64,000 bases of DNA from Nocardioides bizhenqiangii (GCF_034661235.1 NZ_CP141059.1:3657501-3721500), one strand, 5' to 3'; shown: positions 31,868 to 41,064, numbered from the stretch's first letter. A program made the numbers and translations. Notes: a model not told the origin generated them from the letters alone.

Positions 31868-32317
31868 TCAGTCGGCCTGCGCGAGTCGCTGCAGGATCGG
31901 CGTGGCCTTCCGGAGCGCGTCGCGCTCGTCGGCGCTGAGGCGGGACAGGCGCCGGGCGAGCCACTCGTCGCGCCGGGCGCGGTCTGCGAGCAGCACCGCT
32001 CGACCCTCGTCGGTCAGCGCGACCATGACCTGGCGGCCGTCGGTCGGGTGCGCCCGGCGCTCGACGTACCCCTCCTCGGCGAGGAAGCTGACCGTCCTGG
32101 TCATGCTCGGCGGTTGCACCCGCTCGTGGGCCGCGAGCTCGCCGACCGACTGCTCCCCGACACGGTAGAGGGCGCCGAGCACGGCCATCTGACCCATGCT
32201 CAGCGGATTGCTCGGGTCGCGTTCGGCCGCGAGCCGGCGGCGCAGCCGCATCACCGAGAGCCGGAGCTCGCTGGCGAGGCCGGCGTCGGTACGTACTGCC
32301 TTCTCTGAAGTGGGCAT
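31868..32317 (-). CDS. MarR family transcriptional regulator
   Basis: A 149-residue winged-helix repressor. ELAAHERVQPPSMTRTVSFLAEEGYVER is the DNA-binding part, split over two helices, and HPTDGRQVMVALTDEG is the wing with the family's D-x-R motif. ATG 32317 was chosen because TATGCT lies exactly six bases upstream; an upstream ATG at 32335 would fall inside the putative operator. It is followed by an MFS exporter gene, the classic MarR arrangement. Confidence 0.9.
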   Translation of the reverse strand: MPTSEKAVRTDAGLASELRLSVMRLRRRLAAERDPSNPLSMGQMAVLGALYRVGEQSVGELAAHERVQPPSMTRTVSFLAEEGYVERRAHPTDGRQVMVALTDEGRAVLLADRARRDEWLARRLSRLSADERDALRKATPILQRLAQAD

Positions 32318-32320
32318 GTC

Positions 32321-32348
32321 GTTAGCATAAGTCATTAGTCTTGCTAAC
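32321..32348. promoter_or_regulatory. MarR operator over its own promoter
   Basis: GTTAGCA (32321-32327) and TGCTAAC (32342-32348) form a dyad with 14 bases between. It covers the TATGCT hexamer (minus strand, 32329-32324) six bases before the marR ATG. It is AT-rich against the background. The predicted effect is autorepression. Confidence 0.65.
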
Positions 32349-32405
32349 TATTCCTCTGAGCACAGCGGCATGTGAGCTCGCGAACAGGACGCGTGGGTGC
32401 GAGGA

Positions 32406-32463
32406 AGGTCGAGTGGCCGCCCGGGCGAGCCTGCGAGCCCGGGGAGCGGCTGTATCGAGACCC
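32406..32463 (+). repeat. dispersed GGTCGAGTG...TATCGAGACCC repeat, copy 2
   Basis: A 58-bp relative of 28994-29050 in the same orientation: AGGTCGAGTGG, then CCCGGGCGAGCCTGCGAGC, ending TGTATCGAGACCC. It ends 22 bases before the -10 of the DUF2530 gene. Confidence 0.75.
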
Positions 32464-32484
32464 GGCGAGACGGTCCACAAGCTG

Positions 32485-32499
32485 TACCGTGGTCTCGTG
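32485..32499 (+). promoter_or_regulatory. leaderless -10/start arrangement for DUF2530 gene
   Basis: TACCGT (32485-32490) is followed by six bases and then GTG 32497. Confidence 0.5.
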
Positions 32500-32787
32500 G
32501 AGCTGCGCGACGACCAGCCGATGCGGCACGAGATCGGCAACCGGACCTACCTGATCGCGCCCGTGGAGCCGCTCGACGTGGACGGCGTGCGGACGGTCCA
32601 GGTCGGCACGGGGCTGTTCCTGCTGGGCTTCCTCGGACTGCTGCCGTTCTGGGCGCGGCTGGAGGAGGCCGGGCGCACCTGGCTGCTGTGGATGTGCCTC
32701 ACCGGGGTCGGCCTCGGCCTGCTCGGGATCGAGTACTGCAAGCGCCGGCGCCGCTACCGCACCGAGCTCGACACGACGGATGGCTGA
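32497..32787 (+). CDS. DUF2530 membrane protein
   Basis: A 96-residue actinobacterial membrane protein: PVEPLDVDGVRTVQVGTGLF leading into a first helix, then a second helix (RTWLLWMCLTGVGLGLLGIE) and a basic CKRRRRYR end. The function is unknown. GTG 32497 fits the leaderless spacing; ATG 32521 is possible. It overlaps the next gene by eight bases, so the two are cotranscribed. Confidence 0.78.
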   Translation: MELRDDQPMRHEIGNRTYLIAPVEPLDVDGVRTVQVGTGLFLLGFLGLLPFWARLEEAGRTWLLWMCLTGVGLGLLGIEYCKRRRRYRTELDTTDG

Positions 32788-33415
32788 CGCTCCCCTGTCC
32801 CGCTGGGAGCGCGGCGGCGAGAAGAACCTCGGCTACGGCCGCCGGTTCGCGGAGCTGGTCTCCTCCGGTGCGGATGTCGACGGCGAGGCACGGTTGGCCG
32901 ACACCCTGGTGGCACGACGAGCGCGGATCCTCGACGCCGGCTCGGGGATGGGCCGGGTCGCCGCCTACCTGCACGACCGCGGACACCGGGTGGTCGCCGC
33001 GGAGCCGGACCTGAGCCTGGTGGAACAGTCCCGGCGCACCTATCCCCAGGTCGAAGTGCTCCCTCAGGACATCCTCGGGCTCACGGACGAGGTGCTGTCG
33101 GCGGCCGGAGGTCCGGCCGAGTTCGACCTGGTCGTGTGCGTGGGCAACGTGATCGCGTTCGTCGCCGAGGGCACCGAGGTGGCAGTGCTGATCCGGCTGC
33201 GACAGCTCCTCGCTCCGGGCGGGCGGATCCTGGTCGGCTTCCACCTCCAGGGAGGTCCGGAGACCGCTCGGAGGATGACGCTCGACCAGTTCGCGAGCGA
33301 GGTCGGGGAGGCCGGCCTCGTCGTCGAGCACCGGTTCGGCGGCTACGACCTCCGTCCGGTCGACGACCAGTACGCGGTGTGGCTACTGTGCGCCGATCCC
33401 GACCCGGCGCGCTGA
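32780..33415 (+). CDS. class I SAM-dependent methyltransferase
   Basis: A 211-residue methyltransferase fold. It has ILDAGSGMGRVAAYL (motif I), VVAAEPDLSLVEQSR (motif II acidic residue) and FDLVVCVGNVIAFV (motif IV). The C-terminus (GGYDLRPVDDQYAVWLLC) is conserved in similar actinobacterial enzymes of unknown substrate. It overlaps DUF2530 by eight bases. Confidence 0.85.
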   Translation: MADAPLSRWERGGEKNLGYGRRFAELVSSGADVDGEARLADTLVARRARILDAGSGMGRVAAYLHDRGHRVVAAEPDLSLVEQSRRTYPQVEVLPQDILGLTDEVLSAAGGPAEFDLVVCVGNVIAFVAEGTEVAVLIRLRQLLAPGGRILVGFHLQGGPETARRMTLDQFASEVGEAGLVVEHRFGGYDLRPVDDQYAVWLLCADPDPAR

Positions 33416-33491
33416 GACTGGTGCGAGGCGTGGGACGACCCGCGGACGCGAGCCGATCGGATCGCTCCGTACCGCCGCGACCGGGGCGTGC

Positions 33492-34268
33492 TCACAAGGG
33501 GTCGAGGTCGTCCGTGGACATCGTGTCGATGACGGGCGGAGCGGGCGGGAGCGGCGCATGCCGCTTGCTGAGACGGACCTCGGAGTGGGCGCCACAGCCG
33601 TGGTCGAACGAGACCACCCTGCCGTCGTCGTTGGCGTCGCCGTTGGCGCAGACGCCGAAGGTGTCGGAGAGCGGGCCGTTGAGCCGGACCAGGAAGCCGC
33701 ACGACCAGCAGGTCTCGGGTGCGGACTTGGCCAGCGGGGAGTCGGGGCCGCCGGCGCCGTCGTACCAGCGCTCGGCCGCAGCGTCGCGGCCCTCCGGCGA
33801 CAGCGTGCGGACCCGGCCGAGGCCGAGGTCCTTGGCGACCTGCCGGACCTGGGCCTTGTCGTCGGAGTCGAGCGGGTCGTCGCCGAAGGAGTACGTCGAC
33901 ACCAGGCGCGGGTCATCGTCGGCGACGGGCAGCAGGTCGCCGGGCGACAAGTCGCCCGGGGAGAGCCGGTCGCGGTAGGGCACCCAGGGCGGCGCGACGA
34001 TCGCCTCGGGGCCGGGCAGGAGCACGACCTCGTCGACGGTGACCCGCTTCTGCCGCGACGCGCGGGTGAGGGTGACCGCCCACTGCCAGCCGATGTAGCC
34101 GCGGCGCGTGCAGGAGAACAGGTGGGTGACCACGCGCTGGCCCTCGACCTGGTGGCCGAGATAGTCGCCGACGTCGGCAGCGTCGACGTCGGCGAGGAGC
34201 GCGGCCCGCGCCTCGTCGACGGCGGCAGCCGTCACGGCGTCGTTGGCCTTGCGCTCGATGGTGGTCAC
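33492..34268 (-). CDS. DUF3027 family protein
   Basis: A 258-residue actinobacterial protein. AALLADVDAADVGDYLGHQ, then THLFSCTRRGYIGWQWAVTL and WVPYRDRLSPGDL match DUF3027. A zinc-ribbon-like CWSCGF ... CANG ... CGAHSE set follows towards the C-terminus. The segment LSPGDLSPGDLLP is a small tandem repeat. The function is unknown. The start is GTG 34268. Confidence 0.82.
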   Translation of the reverse strand: MTTIERKANDAVTAAAVDEARAALLADVDAADVGDYLGHQVEGQRVVTHLFSCTRRGYIGWQWAVTLTRASRQKRVTVDEVVLLPGPEAIVAPPWVPYRDRLSPGDLSPGDLLPVADDDPRLVSTYSFGDDPLDSDDKAQVRQVAKDLGLGRVRTLSPEGRDAAAERWYDGAGGPDSPLAKSAPETCWSCGFLVRLNGPLSDTFGVCANGDANDDGRVVSFDHGCGAHSEVRLSKRHAPLPPAPPVIDTMSTDDLDPL

Positions 34269-34504
34269 GCGGCAAGTCTCGCGTATCGGCGACGTCGTCG
34301 TCACCTCGGGGCTTGAACCGGGCGTAGCCCGGCGCCACCGAGAGGCGCCGTAGCGAGCGGCGCCAGCCGGGTGCGATGGCAAGGCGGCGGAGCGAAGACG
34401 CGCTCGGCCGCCCATCGAGCGGCGCCAACGCCGCCAGCGTGCCCGGATGTGCCGGGCAGCAGGCGGCTCTCGGTGGATCCGGGCTGAGCAGGCAAGATAG
34501 ACGC
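34269..34504. other. hairpin-rich divergent intergenic region
   Basis: These 236 bases hold multiple short dyads, for example CCGGGC-GTA-GCCCGG at 34318-34332 and repeated GGCGCC boxes. No gene was recognised. Confidence 0.4.
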
Positions 34505-34507
34505 GTG
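34493..34507 (+). promoter_or_regulatory. leaderless -10-like element for the Pro-rich MFS gene
   Basis: CAAGAT (34493-34498) is followed by six bases and then GTG 34505. The hexamer departs from TANNNT at position one only. Confidence 0.35.
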
Positions 34508-36025
34508 ACGCCCGACTCGCCCGACTACCCGCCGCCGAGCGGGCCCGGTGCGGCGTCGTACCCCCCGCCACCGCCACCTCCCCCGCCGCCCTCGCCGGCA
34601 GACGACTCGCCGCCGACGATGGTCCCGGCCGACGAGGTCGGAGCGACCCGCACCGTCGGCCAGAGCGTCGGCACCGGTGCGCTGGCGACGGCCCGCGGGT
34701 TGCGCGGATTCGCGCGCGGCACGGGACGGTTCGGGCGCGCCACCTTCCGGCAGGCGCGGCGCGCCGCCGGGGCGCAGGGCGCCGAGCGTTCCGGACTGAA
34801 CCGCCTGATCGAGCTGCACGCGTGCAACGCCGCCGGCGATGCCGCGTTCGCGATCGCTCTCGCCGGCACCATCTTCTTCGCGGGGGCGACCAGCGAGCAA
34901 CGCGGCCCGGTGCTGCTGTTCCTCGGCCTCACGATGCTGCCGTTCGCAGTGGTCGCCCCCCTGCTCGGCCCGTTCCTGGACCGGTTCAGCCACGGCCGCC
35001 GGTGGGCCATCGGTGCCACGTTCGCCGTCCGGGCGTTCCTGTGCTGGGTCATCGCCGGCGCCGTCACCACCGACTCATTCTGGTTCTACCCCGCCGCGCT
35101 CGGCGTGCTGATCTCGTCGAAGGGGTACGGCGTCGCGAAGGCCGCCGCGGTGCCCCGCCTACTGCCCCCGGAGATCACGCTGGTCAAGGCCAACGGCCGG
35201 GTCTCGCTGGCCGGCGTCGTCGGCGCTGCGATCTCGGCACCGCTGGCCGGCGGCGCGGCGTACTTCGGCCCCGAGTGGGCGCTGCGGTTCGCGTTCCTGG
35301 TGTTCGCGCTCGGCACGGTCGCGGCGATCCTGTTGCCGGCGAAGGTCGACGAGACCGAGGGAGAGGTGACGATCCCCGCCGGCAAGACCGGTGGCCCGCG
35401 CCGCCGGGGGCTGCCGCCGAAGGTCGCCTTCGCCCTGCGCGCCAACTGCGGACCGCGTCTGCTGTCGGGCTTCCTGACGATGTACATGGCGTTCGTCCTC
35501 CGCACCGATCCGATCGACGGGTGGGAGGACCGGACCACGTTGCTCCTCGCCCTGGTCATCGGTGCCGCCGGGCTCGGCAACACGCTCGGCATCCTGGTCG
35601 CCTCACTGGCGAAGAAGATCAACCCGTCGGTCATGGTCGTCGTCGCGTTGCTCGCCGACATCGCGATCCTCGTCCTGGCGGCGTTGTTCTACGAGCTGCT
35701 CACCTTGGTAGCGCTCGGCCTGACCGTCGGCCTCATGCAGTACCTCGCCAAGGTGTCCCTCGACTCGACCATCCAGACCGGGGTCCCGGTCCGGGCGCAC
35801 GCGAGCGCGTTCGCCCGCGGCGACACGACGCTGCAGATGGCGTGGGTGATCGGCGGGTTCCTCGGCGTCGTCATGTCGTGGTTCCCGACGTTCGGGTTGC
35901 CGACCGCGGCCGTGATCATCGGCGGCTGGGCGATCTTCGCGCTGCGGAGCAACCCCAACCGGACGGGGAACGCGCAGCCCTCGGTGCCGGCGGACGAGCC
36001 GAGCGTCGCGCCGCCTCGCGGCTAG
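34505..36025 (+). CDS. MFS-fold transporter with polyproline N-terminus
   Basis: A 506-residue membrane protein. The N-terminal ~95 residues are soluble, include a run of about ten prolines near residue 20 and then a basic stretch. Twelve or so helices follow: CNAAGDAAFAIALAGTIFFA, then PLLGPFLDRFSHGRRWAIG, a typical MFS loop. The substrate is unknown. The polyproline run should need EF-P for translation. Its TAG stop shares a CTAG with the stop of the convergent cold-shock gene. Confidence 0.8.
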   Translation: MTPDSPDYPPPSGPGAASYPPPPPPPPPPSPADDSPPTMVPADEVGATRTVGQSVGTGALATARGLRGFARGTGRFGRATFRQARRAAGAQGAERSGLNRLIELHACNAAGDAAFAIALAGTIFFAGATSEQRGPVLLFLGLTMLPFAVVAPLLGPFLDRFSHGRRWAIGATFAVRAFLCWVIAGAVTTDSFWFYPAALGVLISSKGYGVAKAAAVPRLLPPEITLVKANGRVSLAGVVGAAISAPLAGGAAYFGPEWALRFAFLVFALGTVAAILLPAKVDETEGEVTIPAGKTGGPRRRGLPPKVAFALRANCGPRLLSGFLTMYMAFVLRTDPIDGWEDRTTLLLALVIGAAGLGNTLGILVASLAKKINPSVMVVVALLADIAILVLAALFYELLTLVALGLTVGLMQYLAKVSLDSTIQTGVPVRAHASAFARGDTTLQMAWVIGGFLGVVMSWFPTFGLPTAAVIIGGWAIFALRSNPNRTGNAQPSVPADEPSVAPPRG

Positions 36026-36417
36026 GCCTCCAGCTCGTCGGCCAGGGCGCGCAGCAGCATCGCGACCGGCTGCGCCGTACGGCGGTCCGGGTGCCGGCCG
36101 TGGCGGTAGGCCTCCCCGACACCGTCGAGCAGCCGGATCAGGTCCTCGACGATCGGGACCATCTCCTCCGGCTTCTTGCGCTTCGCCTGGGACTGGTTGC
36201 GGGCGACCGACGCCGGCGCGTCGAGCACCTTCACCTGCAGCGCCTGGTCGCCACGGCGACCCTGGGCGATGCCGAACTCCACGCGGGCCCCCGACTTCAG
36301 GGTCGTGACGCCCTCGGGCAGCGCGTCGGAGCGGACGTAGACATCCGGCCCCTCGGGCTGGGAGAGGAAGCCGAAGCCCTTCTCCGCGTCGTACCACTTC
36401 ACCTTGCCAGTCGGCAC
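36022..36417 (-). CDS. cold-shock-domain protein with C-terminal extension
   Basis: A single-stranded nucleic-acid binding protein, 131 residues. Residues 1-67 are a cold-shock domain (PTGKVKWYDAEKGFGFL with RNP1 KGFGFL, then DVYVRSDAL for RNP2). The remaining ~64 residues are a helical extension absent from small Csp proteins (KRKKPEEMVPIVEDLIRLL and AMLLRALADELEA). GTG 36417 aligns with the conserved start; GTG 36426 is possible. Confidence 0.9.
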   Translation of the reverse strand: MPTGKVKWYDAEKGFGFLSQPEGPDVYVRSDALPEGVTTLKSGARVEFGIAQGRRGDQALQVKVLDAPASVARNQSQAKRKKPEEMVPIVEDLIRLLDGVGEAYRHGRHPDRRTAQPVAMLLRALADELEA

Positions 36418-36631
36418 GGTCTCGACCCTTCTCGTCGGTAGCGCCCCGGCCGATCCGGAGCGCGACCAGAAATCGTAGGACATGGCGCCCTCCGACCACG
36501 AACTGCTTTCCCGGATCGCCACTATTCGGGGCGTCGGAACGCCGCGCGAGACTTCTCAGGTCTGGTACGGCTGGGACACAATGGTCGGCTCGGGAGCCAT
36601 GAGGGGTGGCTCGGTCGTCAGGAGGGCATGG

Positions 36632-38776
36632 ATGCGCGCCGCGGCACGCGGGCCACATCGGCTGTTCGGGCGCGTCCTACCGGGAGCGGCCCTGGCCGCG
36701 ATCCTGGGCGCCACCGGCCTCGCCGGCGTCGGTGCCGCGCACAGCGACGACGACGATGACGCCACCTCCCTGCACCTGGTCACCCTCCGCGGGCCCGGCA
36801 CCACCGGCCACCGCGGGCCGGCATCGCCGGAGGTCGTCGCCCAGCGGATGCTGGCACAGCAGTCTGCGGTCCTCGACGCCGTCCACGCCACCGACCCGGT
36901 CTACCAGTGGACCACCGCGCTCAACGGGTTCGCGGTGGAGCTCAGCGAGGAGCAGCACGACGCGCTCGTCGGTGACGACCGGGTGGCGCTGGTCGAGGAG
37001 AACGCCGTCCGTCCCCTCGCCGACGTCGCCGACAGTCCGGCTGGTGCCGCTGCGCTGCCGCCGCGCGACCGAGGCGGGTCGGGCGGTGCCGGCACGGTGA
37101 TCGGCTTCGTCGACACGGGGATCGACCCGGCGAGCCCGGCGTTCTCGCAGGTGGACGCCCTCGGCCGGACGCCGCACCGGTTCGCCGGCAGCTGCGCCGA
37201 TGCACCCGACGACCCGGACTGGGACGAGACCGACTGCTCGGACAAGATCGTCGGCGCGCAGTTCTACGTCGACGGGTTCGGTGTCGACGAGCTGCGGACC
37301 ACCGCCGCCCTCTCGCCGCGCGACACCTACGGGCACGGCACCGAAGCCGCGTCCGTCGCGGCCGGGATCGGCCACGCGCCGGCTCGCTCCGGCCGGCACC
37401 GGCTCGGCCGGTTCTCCGGCGTGGCACCACAGGCACGGATCGCGGTCTACAAGGCGTGCTGGTCGGCTCCCGACCCAGCCGACGACGGCTGCGCGACCGC
37501 CGACCTGGTCGCGGCGATCGACCAGGCGGCGAGGGACCGCGTCGACGTGCTCAACCTGTCTGTCGGCGGACCTTCCGGCACCATCGACACCGTCGAGCGT
37601 GCCCTGCTGGGCGCGACCGAGGCCGGCGTGGTCGTCACTGCGGCCGCCGGCAACGACGGCTCCACGGCCTACGCCGCGCACCCGTCGCCGTGGGTGGTCA
37701 CCGTCGGCGCATCCACCTCGGCGCCGCGGGTCGGTGCCGTCGTGGCCACCCACGGACCGAGGCTCGAGGGCGCCATGGTGGCGACCGCGCCCGTCGCCCC
37801 GGCACCGCTCGTGCTGGGCGCCGACGCCGCCGCGGCCGGCGTCGGCGAGGCCGACGCCCGGGTGTGCGCACCCGGCAGCCTCGACGCCCGGGCCGTCCAC
37901 GACGCGATCGTGCTGTGCGAGCGCGGCAGCGTGCCGCGGGTCGACAAGTCGCAGACGGTGCGGCTCGCGGACGGCGCCGGCATGGTGCTCGTCAACACCG
38001 AGGCGGGCTCGACCGACGCCGACCTCCACGCCGTACCGACCGTCCACCTCTCTGCCCGCGAGGGCCGCACCTTGCGCGCGTGGGCAGCTGACCGCCGGCG
38101 CCCCGAGGTGCGCCTGGTCGCGCTCGGACGAGAGCGCACGCCGACCCGCGTCGCCCGGTTCAGCAGCGGTGGCGACCCGACGTGGTCGGTCATCAAGCCC
38201 GACCTGGTCGCCCCCGGCACCAGCGTCCTCGCCGCGACGACCGGCGGCGGCTGGGACGTCGTCAGTGGTACGTCGGTCGCGACCGCCCACGTGAGCGGCG
38301 TCGCCGCGATCCTGCTCGGTCGGCCCGGCAGCACGCCGGCAGAGGTCCGCTCCGCCCTTCTCACGTCGACCGCGCCGATCGGTCGCCACTCGGGGCTGCG
38401 GGCGGGCACCGGTGAGGTACGGATCAGCCGGGTCCCCCCGATGGGCTACCTCGTCGACCCACGGCACTACCGGGGCTGGCTGGTCGGTCGACGCGCCGAC
38501 CTCGACCTGCCGCAGGCGCTGATGCGCACCGGTCGGCTGGCCGTCCGGCGCACGATCACCAACACCGGGCGCCGCCCACTGTGGCTGACCACCCGCCTCC
38601 TCGGCTTCGACAGCCCGGTGCTGGTCAGCCCGTCCGCCGGACTGCTCCGTCCCGGCCGCACCCTGACCTTCCGGATCAGCCTCCCGACCGCACCCCGCAC
38701 GACGGACACGGGCACGGTGCTCTGGCGCACCTACGCCGGTGACGAGACCCGGCTGGCCGTGGTGATCACTCGATGA
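36632..38776 (+). CDS. secreted subtilisin-like (S8) serine protease
   Basis: A 714-residue exported protease. A signal peptide (RLFGRVLPGAALAAILGATG, then AAHS) is followed by an I9-type propeptide (about 45-125). The S8 domain has Asp161 (GFVDTGIDP), His235 (YGHGTEAAS) and Ser548 (SGTSVATAHVSG), so the full triad is present. A PA-domain-like insert lies at about 385-470 and a fibronectin-like C-terminus at 600-714. ATG 36632 was chosen because AGGAGG lies just upstream. The next gene starts within its stop (ATGA). Confidence 0.92.
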   Translation: MRAAARGPHRLFGRVLPGAALAAILGATGLAGVGAAHSDDDDDATSLHLVTLRGPGTTGHRGPASPEVVAQRMLAQQSAVLDAVHATDPVYQWTTALNGFAVELSEEQHDALVGDDRVALVEENAVRPLADVADSPAGAAALPPRDRGGSGGAGTVIGFVDTGIDPASPAFSQVDALGRTPHRFAGSCADAPDDPDWDETDCSDKIVGAQFYVDGFGVDELRTTAALSPRDTYGHGTEAASVAAGIGHAPARSGRHRLGRFSGVAPQARIAVYKACWSAPDPADDGCATADLVAAIDQAARDRVDVLNLSVGGPSGTIDTVERALLGATEAGVVVTAAAGNDGSTAYAAHPSPWVVTVGASTSAPRVGAVVATHGPRLEGAMVATAPVAPAPLVLGADAAAAGVGEADARVCAPGSLDARAVHDAIVLCERGSVPRVDKSQTVRLADGAGMVLVNTEAGSTDADLHAVPTVHLSAREGRTLRAWAADRRRPEVRLVALGRERTPTRVARFSSGGDPTWSVIKPDLVAPGTSVLAATTGGGWDVVSGTSVATAHVSGVAAILLGRPGSTPAEVRSALLTSTAPIGRHSGLRAGTGEVRISRVPPMGYLVDPRHYRGWLVGRRADLDLPQALMRTGRLAVRRTITNTGRRPLWLTTRLLGFDSPVLVSPSAGLLRPGRTLTFRISLPTAPRTTDTGTVLWRTYAGDETRLAVVITR

Positions 38777-39360
38777 ACGAGGTGGCCGCACCGAGGCTGG
38801 CACCGCCGCCGGTCCCGATCGGCACCGAGCGGCTGACGCTGCGCCACATCGTCACCGACGACCTCGAGGCACTGCGCTACTACCAGGACCCGGAGGTGTG
38901 CCGGTACCTGCCGTTCCCGCCCGCCGACGACGCGGGACTCGCCGACCGGGTGGCGAAGATGACGACGCGGTTGGCGCCGTCGGAGCCGGACGAGGTGCTG
39001 GCGCTCGCCGTCGTGCACGACGAGGTCATGATCGGCGACGTGATGCTCCGGCTCCGCACGCGCACCGACCCCCGGACCCCGCCGTCGGTGGCCGAGATCG
39101 GCTGGGCCTTCGCGCCGTCGTACGCCGGTCGTGGCTTCGCCACCGAAGCCGCCACCGCGCTCGTCGGACTGGCCTTCGGCCACTACCCGCTCCACCGGCT
39201 CGTCGCGCACCTCGACCCCCGCAACGAGCGCTCGGCGGCGCTGTGCGAGCGGCTAGGGATGACCCGCGAGGCGCACCTGCGGCGGGACTGGCCGGAGGCC
39301 GACGGCACCTGGACCGACGACGTGATCTACGGTCTGCTCCGCGAGGAGTGGCACGGCTGA
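38773..39360 (+). CDS. GNAT family N-acetyltransferase (RimJ/RimL type)
   Basis: A 195-residue acetyl-CoA-dependent transferase. TERLTLRHIVTDDLEALRYY starts the domain, EIGWAFAPSYAGRGFATEAA holds the acetyl-CoA loop, and LDPRNERSAALCERLGM is typical of RimJ/RimL relatives. The substrate could be a protein N-terminus or a small amine. It is translationally coupled to the S8 protease gene by an ATGA overlap. Confidence 0.88.
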   Translation: MNEVAAPRLAPPPVPIGTERLTLRHIVTDDLEALRYYQDPEVCRYLPFPPADDAGLADRVAKMTTRLAPSEPDEVLALAVVHDEVMIGDVMLRLRTRTDPRTPPSVAEIGWAFAPSYAGRGFATEAATALVGLAFGHYPLHRLVAHLDPRNERSAALCERLGMTREAHLRRDWPEADGTWTDDVIYGLLREEWHG

Positions 39361-39369
39361 GGAGCTCGT

Positions 39370-41064
39370 CTAGGGGCGGGTGACCTGGATGGTGATGCCG
39401 TCGCCGAGGTTGATGATCGCGCCGGGCACCAGCTGGACGGCGATGCCGGGCTTGAGGTCCTCGGGCCCGAGGCCCGGCTGGACCAGCACGGTCCCGTTGG
39501 TCGAGCCCATGTCGGTGACGACCGCACTGCCCTGGTCGGCACCGGTGCCCGGCCGCACCTCGACGTGCGTCGAGGAGATCTCGTGCAGGCGGCTCGGCAC
39601 GGTGACCAGGTGCGGCTGCTCGGTCGAGGTGAACCTACGGGCCTCGGGGGCCCGGCCGATGAGGATCACCCGGTCCACAAGTACCTGCTGACCGTCGCTG
39701 ATCATCAGCTTGGCGACCGCGTCCCCGGCGGCGTCCGTCGGGGTGTCCGTCGCGGCGTCCGGCGCCGGTGGTGCGGCGTGCGCCCCCTGGTCGGACGCGG
39801 GCGGCGGGGGCGGGAAGCCCCCCCCGATCGGCTCCCACGAGCCCACCGGCAGCGGTGGGGGCGGCAGGTCGACGGGGGGCGCGTCGGCGGCGGGCGGCGG
39901 CGGGACGTGCGGCGGCGGCGCGTACTCGGTCACCTGGTCGCCGCCCGACACAGGGGTGGACGGGAAGTCGTCCGGCGCCAGTGCGGCCTCGTCGGACATC
40001 GGTGCGGCCTCGTCGGCGTCGTCTGCCAGGTCGGCCTCGTCGGCCAGGTCGGAGTCGTCGAGGATCGGCATCTGCTCGGTCGGCTGCAGCACGTCATCGC
40101 CCGTTGCCGGCTCGGCGGGCCCCGCCGGGGGCGGCGGGGTGTCCCACGGGGTCACCCAACCGCTCGGCGCCGGCTCCGACGGCATCGGGTCGGTCAGCGG
40201 GTCCGCCTCGGCCATCGGCGCGGGCTCCGGCTCGCCGGGGGGCGCGGGAGTGGGCTCGTCCAGCGGCGCGGGCTCGTCCAGCGGCGCGGGCTCGTCCAGC
40301 GGCGCGGGCTCGTCAAAGGGAGCCGGCTCGTCGAGTGCGGGGCCGGTCGACTCCTCCATCGCCTCGCCAGCCGGCGCGCCTTCCGGAGCACCCGCGTCGG
40401 CGGCGGCCAGGTCGTCGGCGGTGAGGGCGTCGTCCGCCATCGGGCCCGCCAGCAGGTCGACGTCGGGGCCGGCCGACGGTGCGTCGGACTCCCCGTCGCC
40501 CCCGAACGGGGCGGGGACGACCACGCCGGCCTCCTCCCCGGGACCCTCGTCGACGGGCTCCGCAGCCGGCTCGTCGGCGGCGGCCGGCTCCACGTACGGC
40601 GGGCGGTCGATGCGCGACACCCGCACCAGGCCGGTGACCACGGTGAAGTCGGTCTCGGCGTGCTCCGCGTCGGGGTCGGCCTCGGAGAGGGCCACCGACA
40701 GCGAGGTCACGCCGTCGACGCTGCGCTCCACCCAGGTGCCGCTCGCGCTGCCGTCGATCGTCACCTCGTCGTCATCGGTGACCAGCGTCGCGCTCACCCC
40801 GCTGCCCCGGAGGAGCACCCGGGTCGGCCCGTCGTCGGTGCTGACGAGCACGAACGCCGGCAGCCGGCTCAGCCCGGAGGCGAGCAGAGCGTCGAGCACG
40901 TCGTCGAAAGCGGCGCCACCGTCGACCAGCGACCAGACGCCCACGACCTGGTCGCGCTGCGACTCGGGCAACAGCACTGAGACCCGCGGACCGAACGCCG
41001 CGAACCACGGGCCGGTGCGGTAGGACCACGCACCTGCTGCTCCGGACGAGCTCATCGCACTCAT
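39370..41064 (-). CDS. FHA-domain protein with Pro/Glu-rich linker
   Basis: A phosphothreonine-reading scaffold, 564 residues. Residues 1-160 are a globular domain of unknown type (WFAAFGPRVSVLLPESQ at the start). Residues about 165-445 are acidic and Pro-rich, including tandem DEPAPL units. The C-terminus is an FHA domain (ILIGRAPEARR, SRLHEISSTHVEV, then GSTNGTVL). It overlaps the upstream PP2C gene (ATGA), so kinase/phosphatase signalling is the likely context. No Ser/Thr kinase gene is present in the window. Confidence 0.85.
   Translation of the reverse strand: MSAMSSSGAAGAWSYRTGPWFAAFGPRVSVLLPESQRDQVVGVWSLVDGGAAFDDVLDALLASGLSRLPAFVLVSTDDGPTRVLLRGSGVSATLVTDDDEVTIDGSASGTWVERSVDGVTSLSVALSEADPDAEHAETDFTVVTGLVRVSRIDRPPYVEPAAADEPAAEPVDEGPGEEAGVVVPAPFGGDGESDAPSAGPDVDLLAGPMADDALTADDLAAADAGAPEGAPAGEAMEESTGPALDEPAPFDEPAPLDEPAPLDEPAPLDEPTPAPPGEPEPAPMAEADPLTDPMPSEPAPSGWVTPWDTPPPPAGPAEPATGDDVLQPTEQMPILDDSDLADEADLADDADEAAPMSDEAALAPDDFPSTPVSGGDQVTEYAPPPHVPPPPAADAPPVDLPPPPLPVGSWEPIGGGFPPPPPASDQGAHAAPPAPDAATDTPTDAAGDAVAKLMISDGQQVLVDRVILIGRAPEARRFTSTEQPHLVTVPSRLHEISSTHVEVRPGTGADQGSAVVTDMGSTNGTVLVQPGLGPEDLKPGIAVQLVPGAIINLGDGITIQVTRP
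40254..40313 (-). repeat. 18-bp tandem repeat within the FHA gene
   Basis: About three exact copies of an 18-bp unit (GCTCGTCCAGCGGCGCGG on the plus strand) encode repeated DEPAPL. The copy number could vary in frame between strains. Confidence 0.8.

Noticed and set aside
36677..38803. 708-codon minus-strand frame opposite the S8 protease gene
   Set aside because: It is antisense to a gene with a complete catalytic triad; the translation has no recognisable motif.
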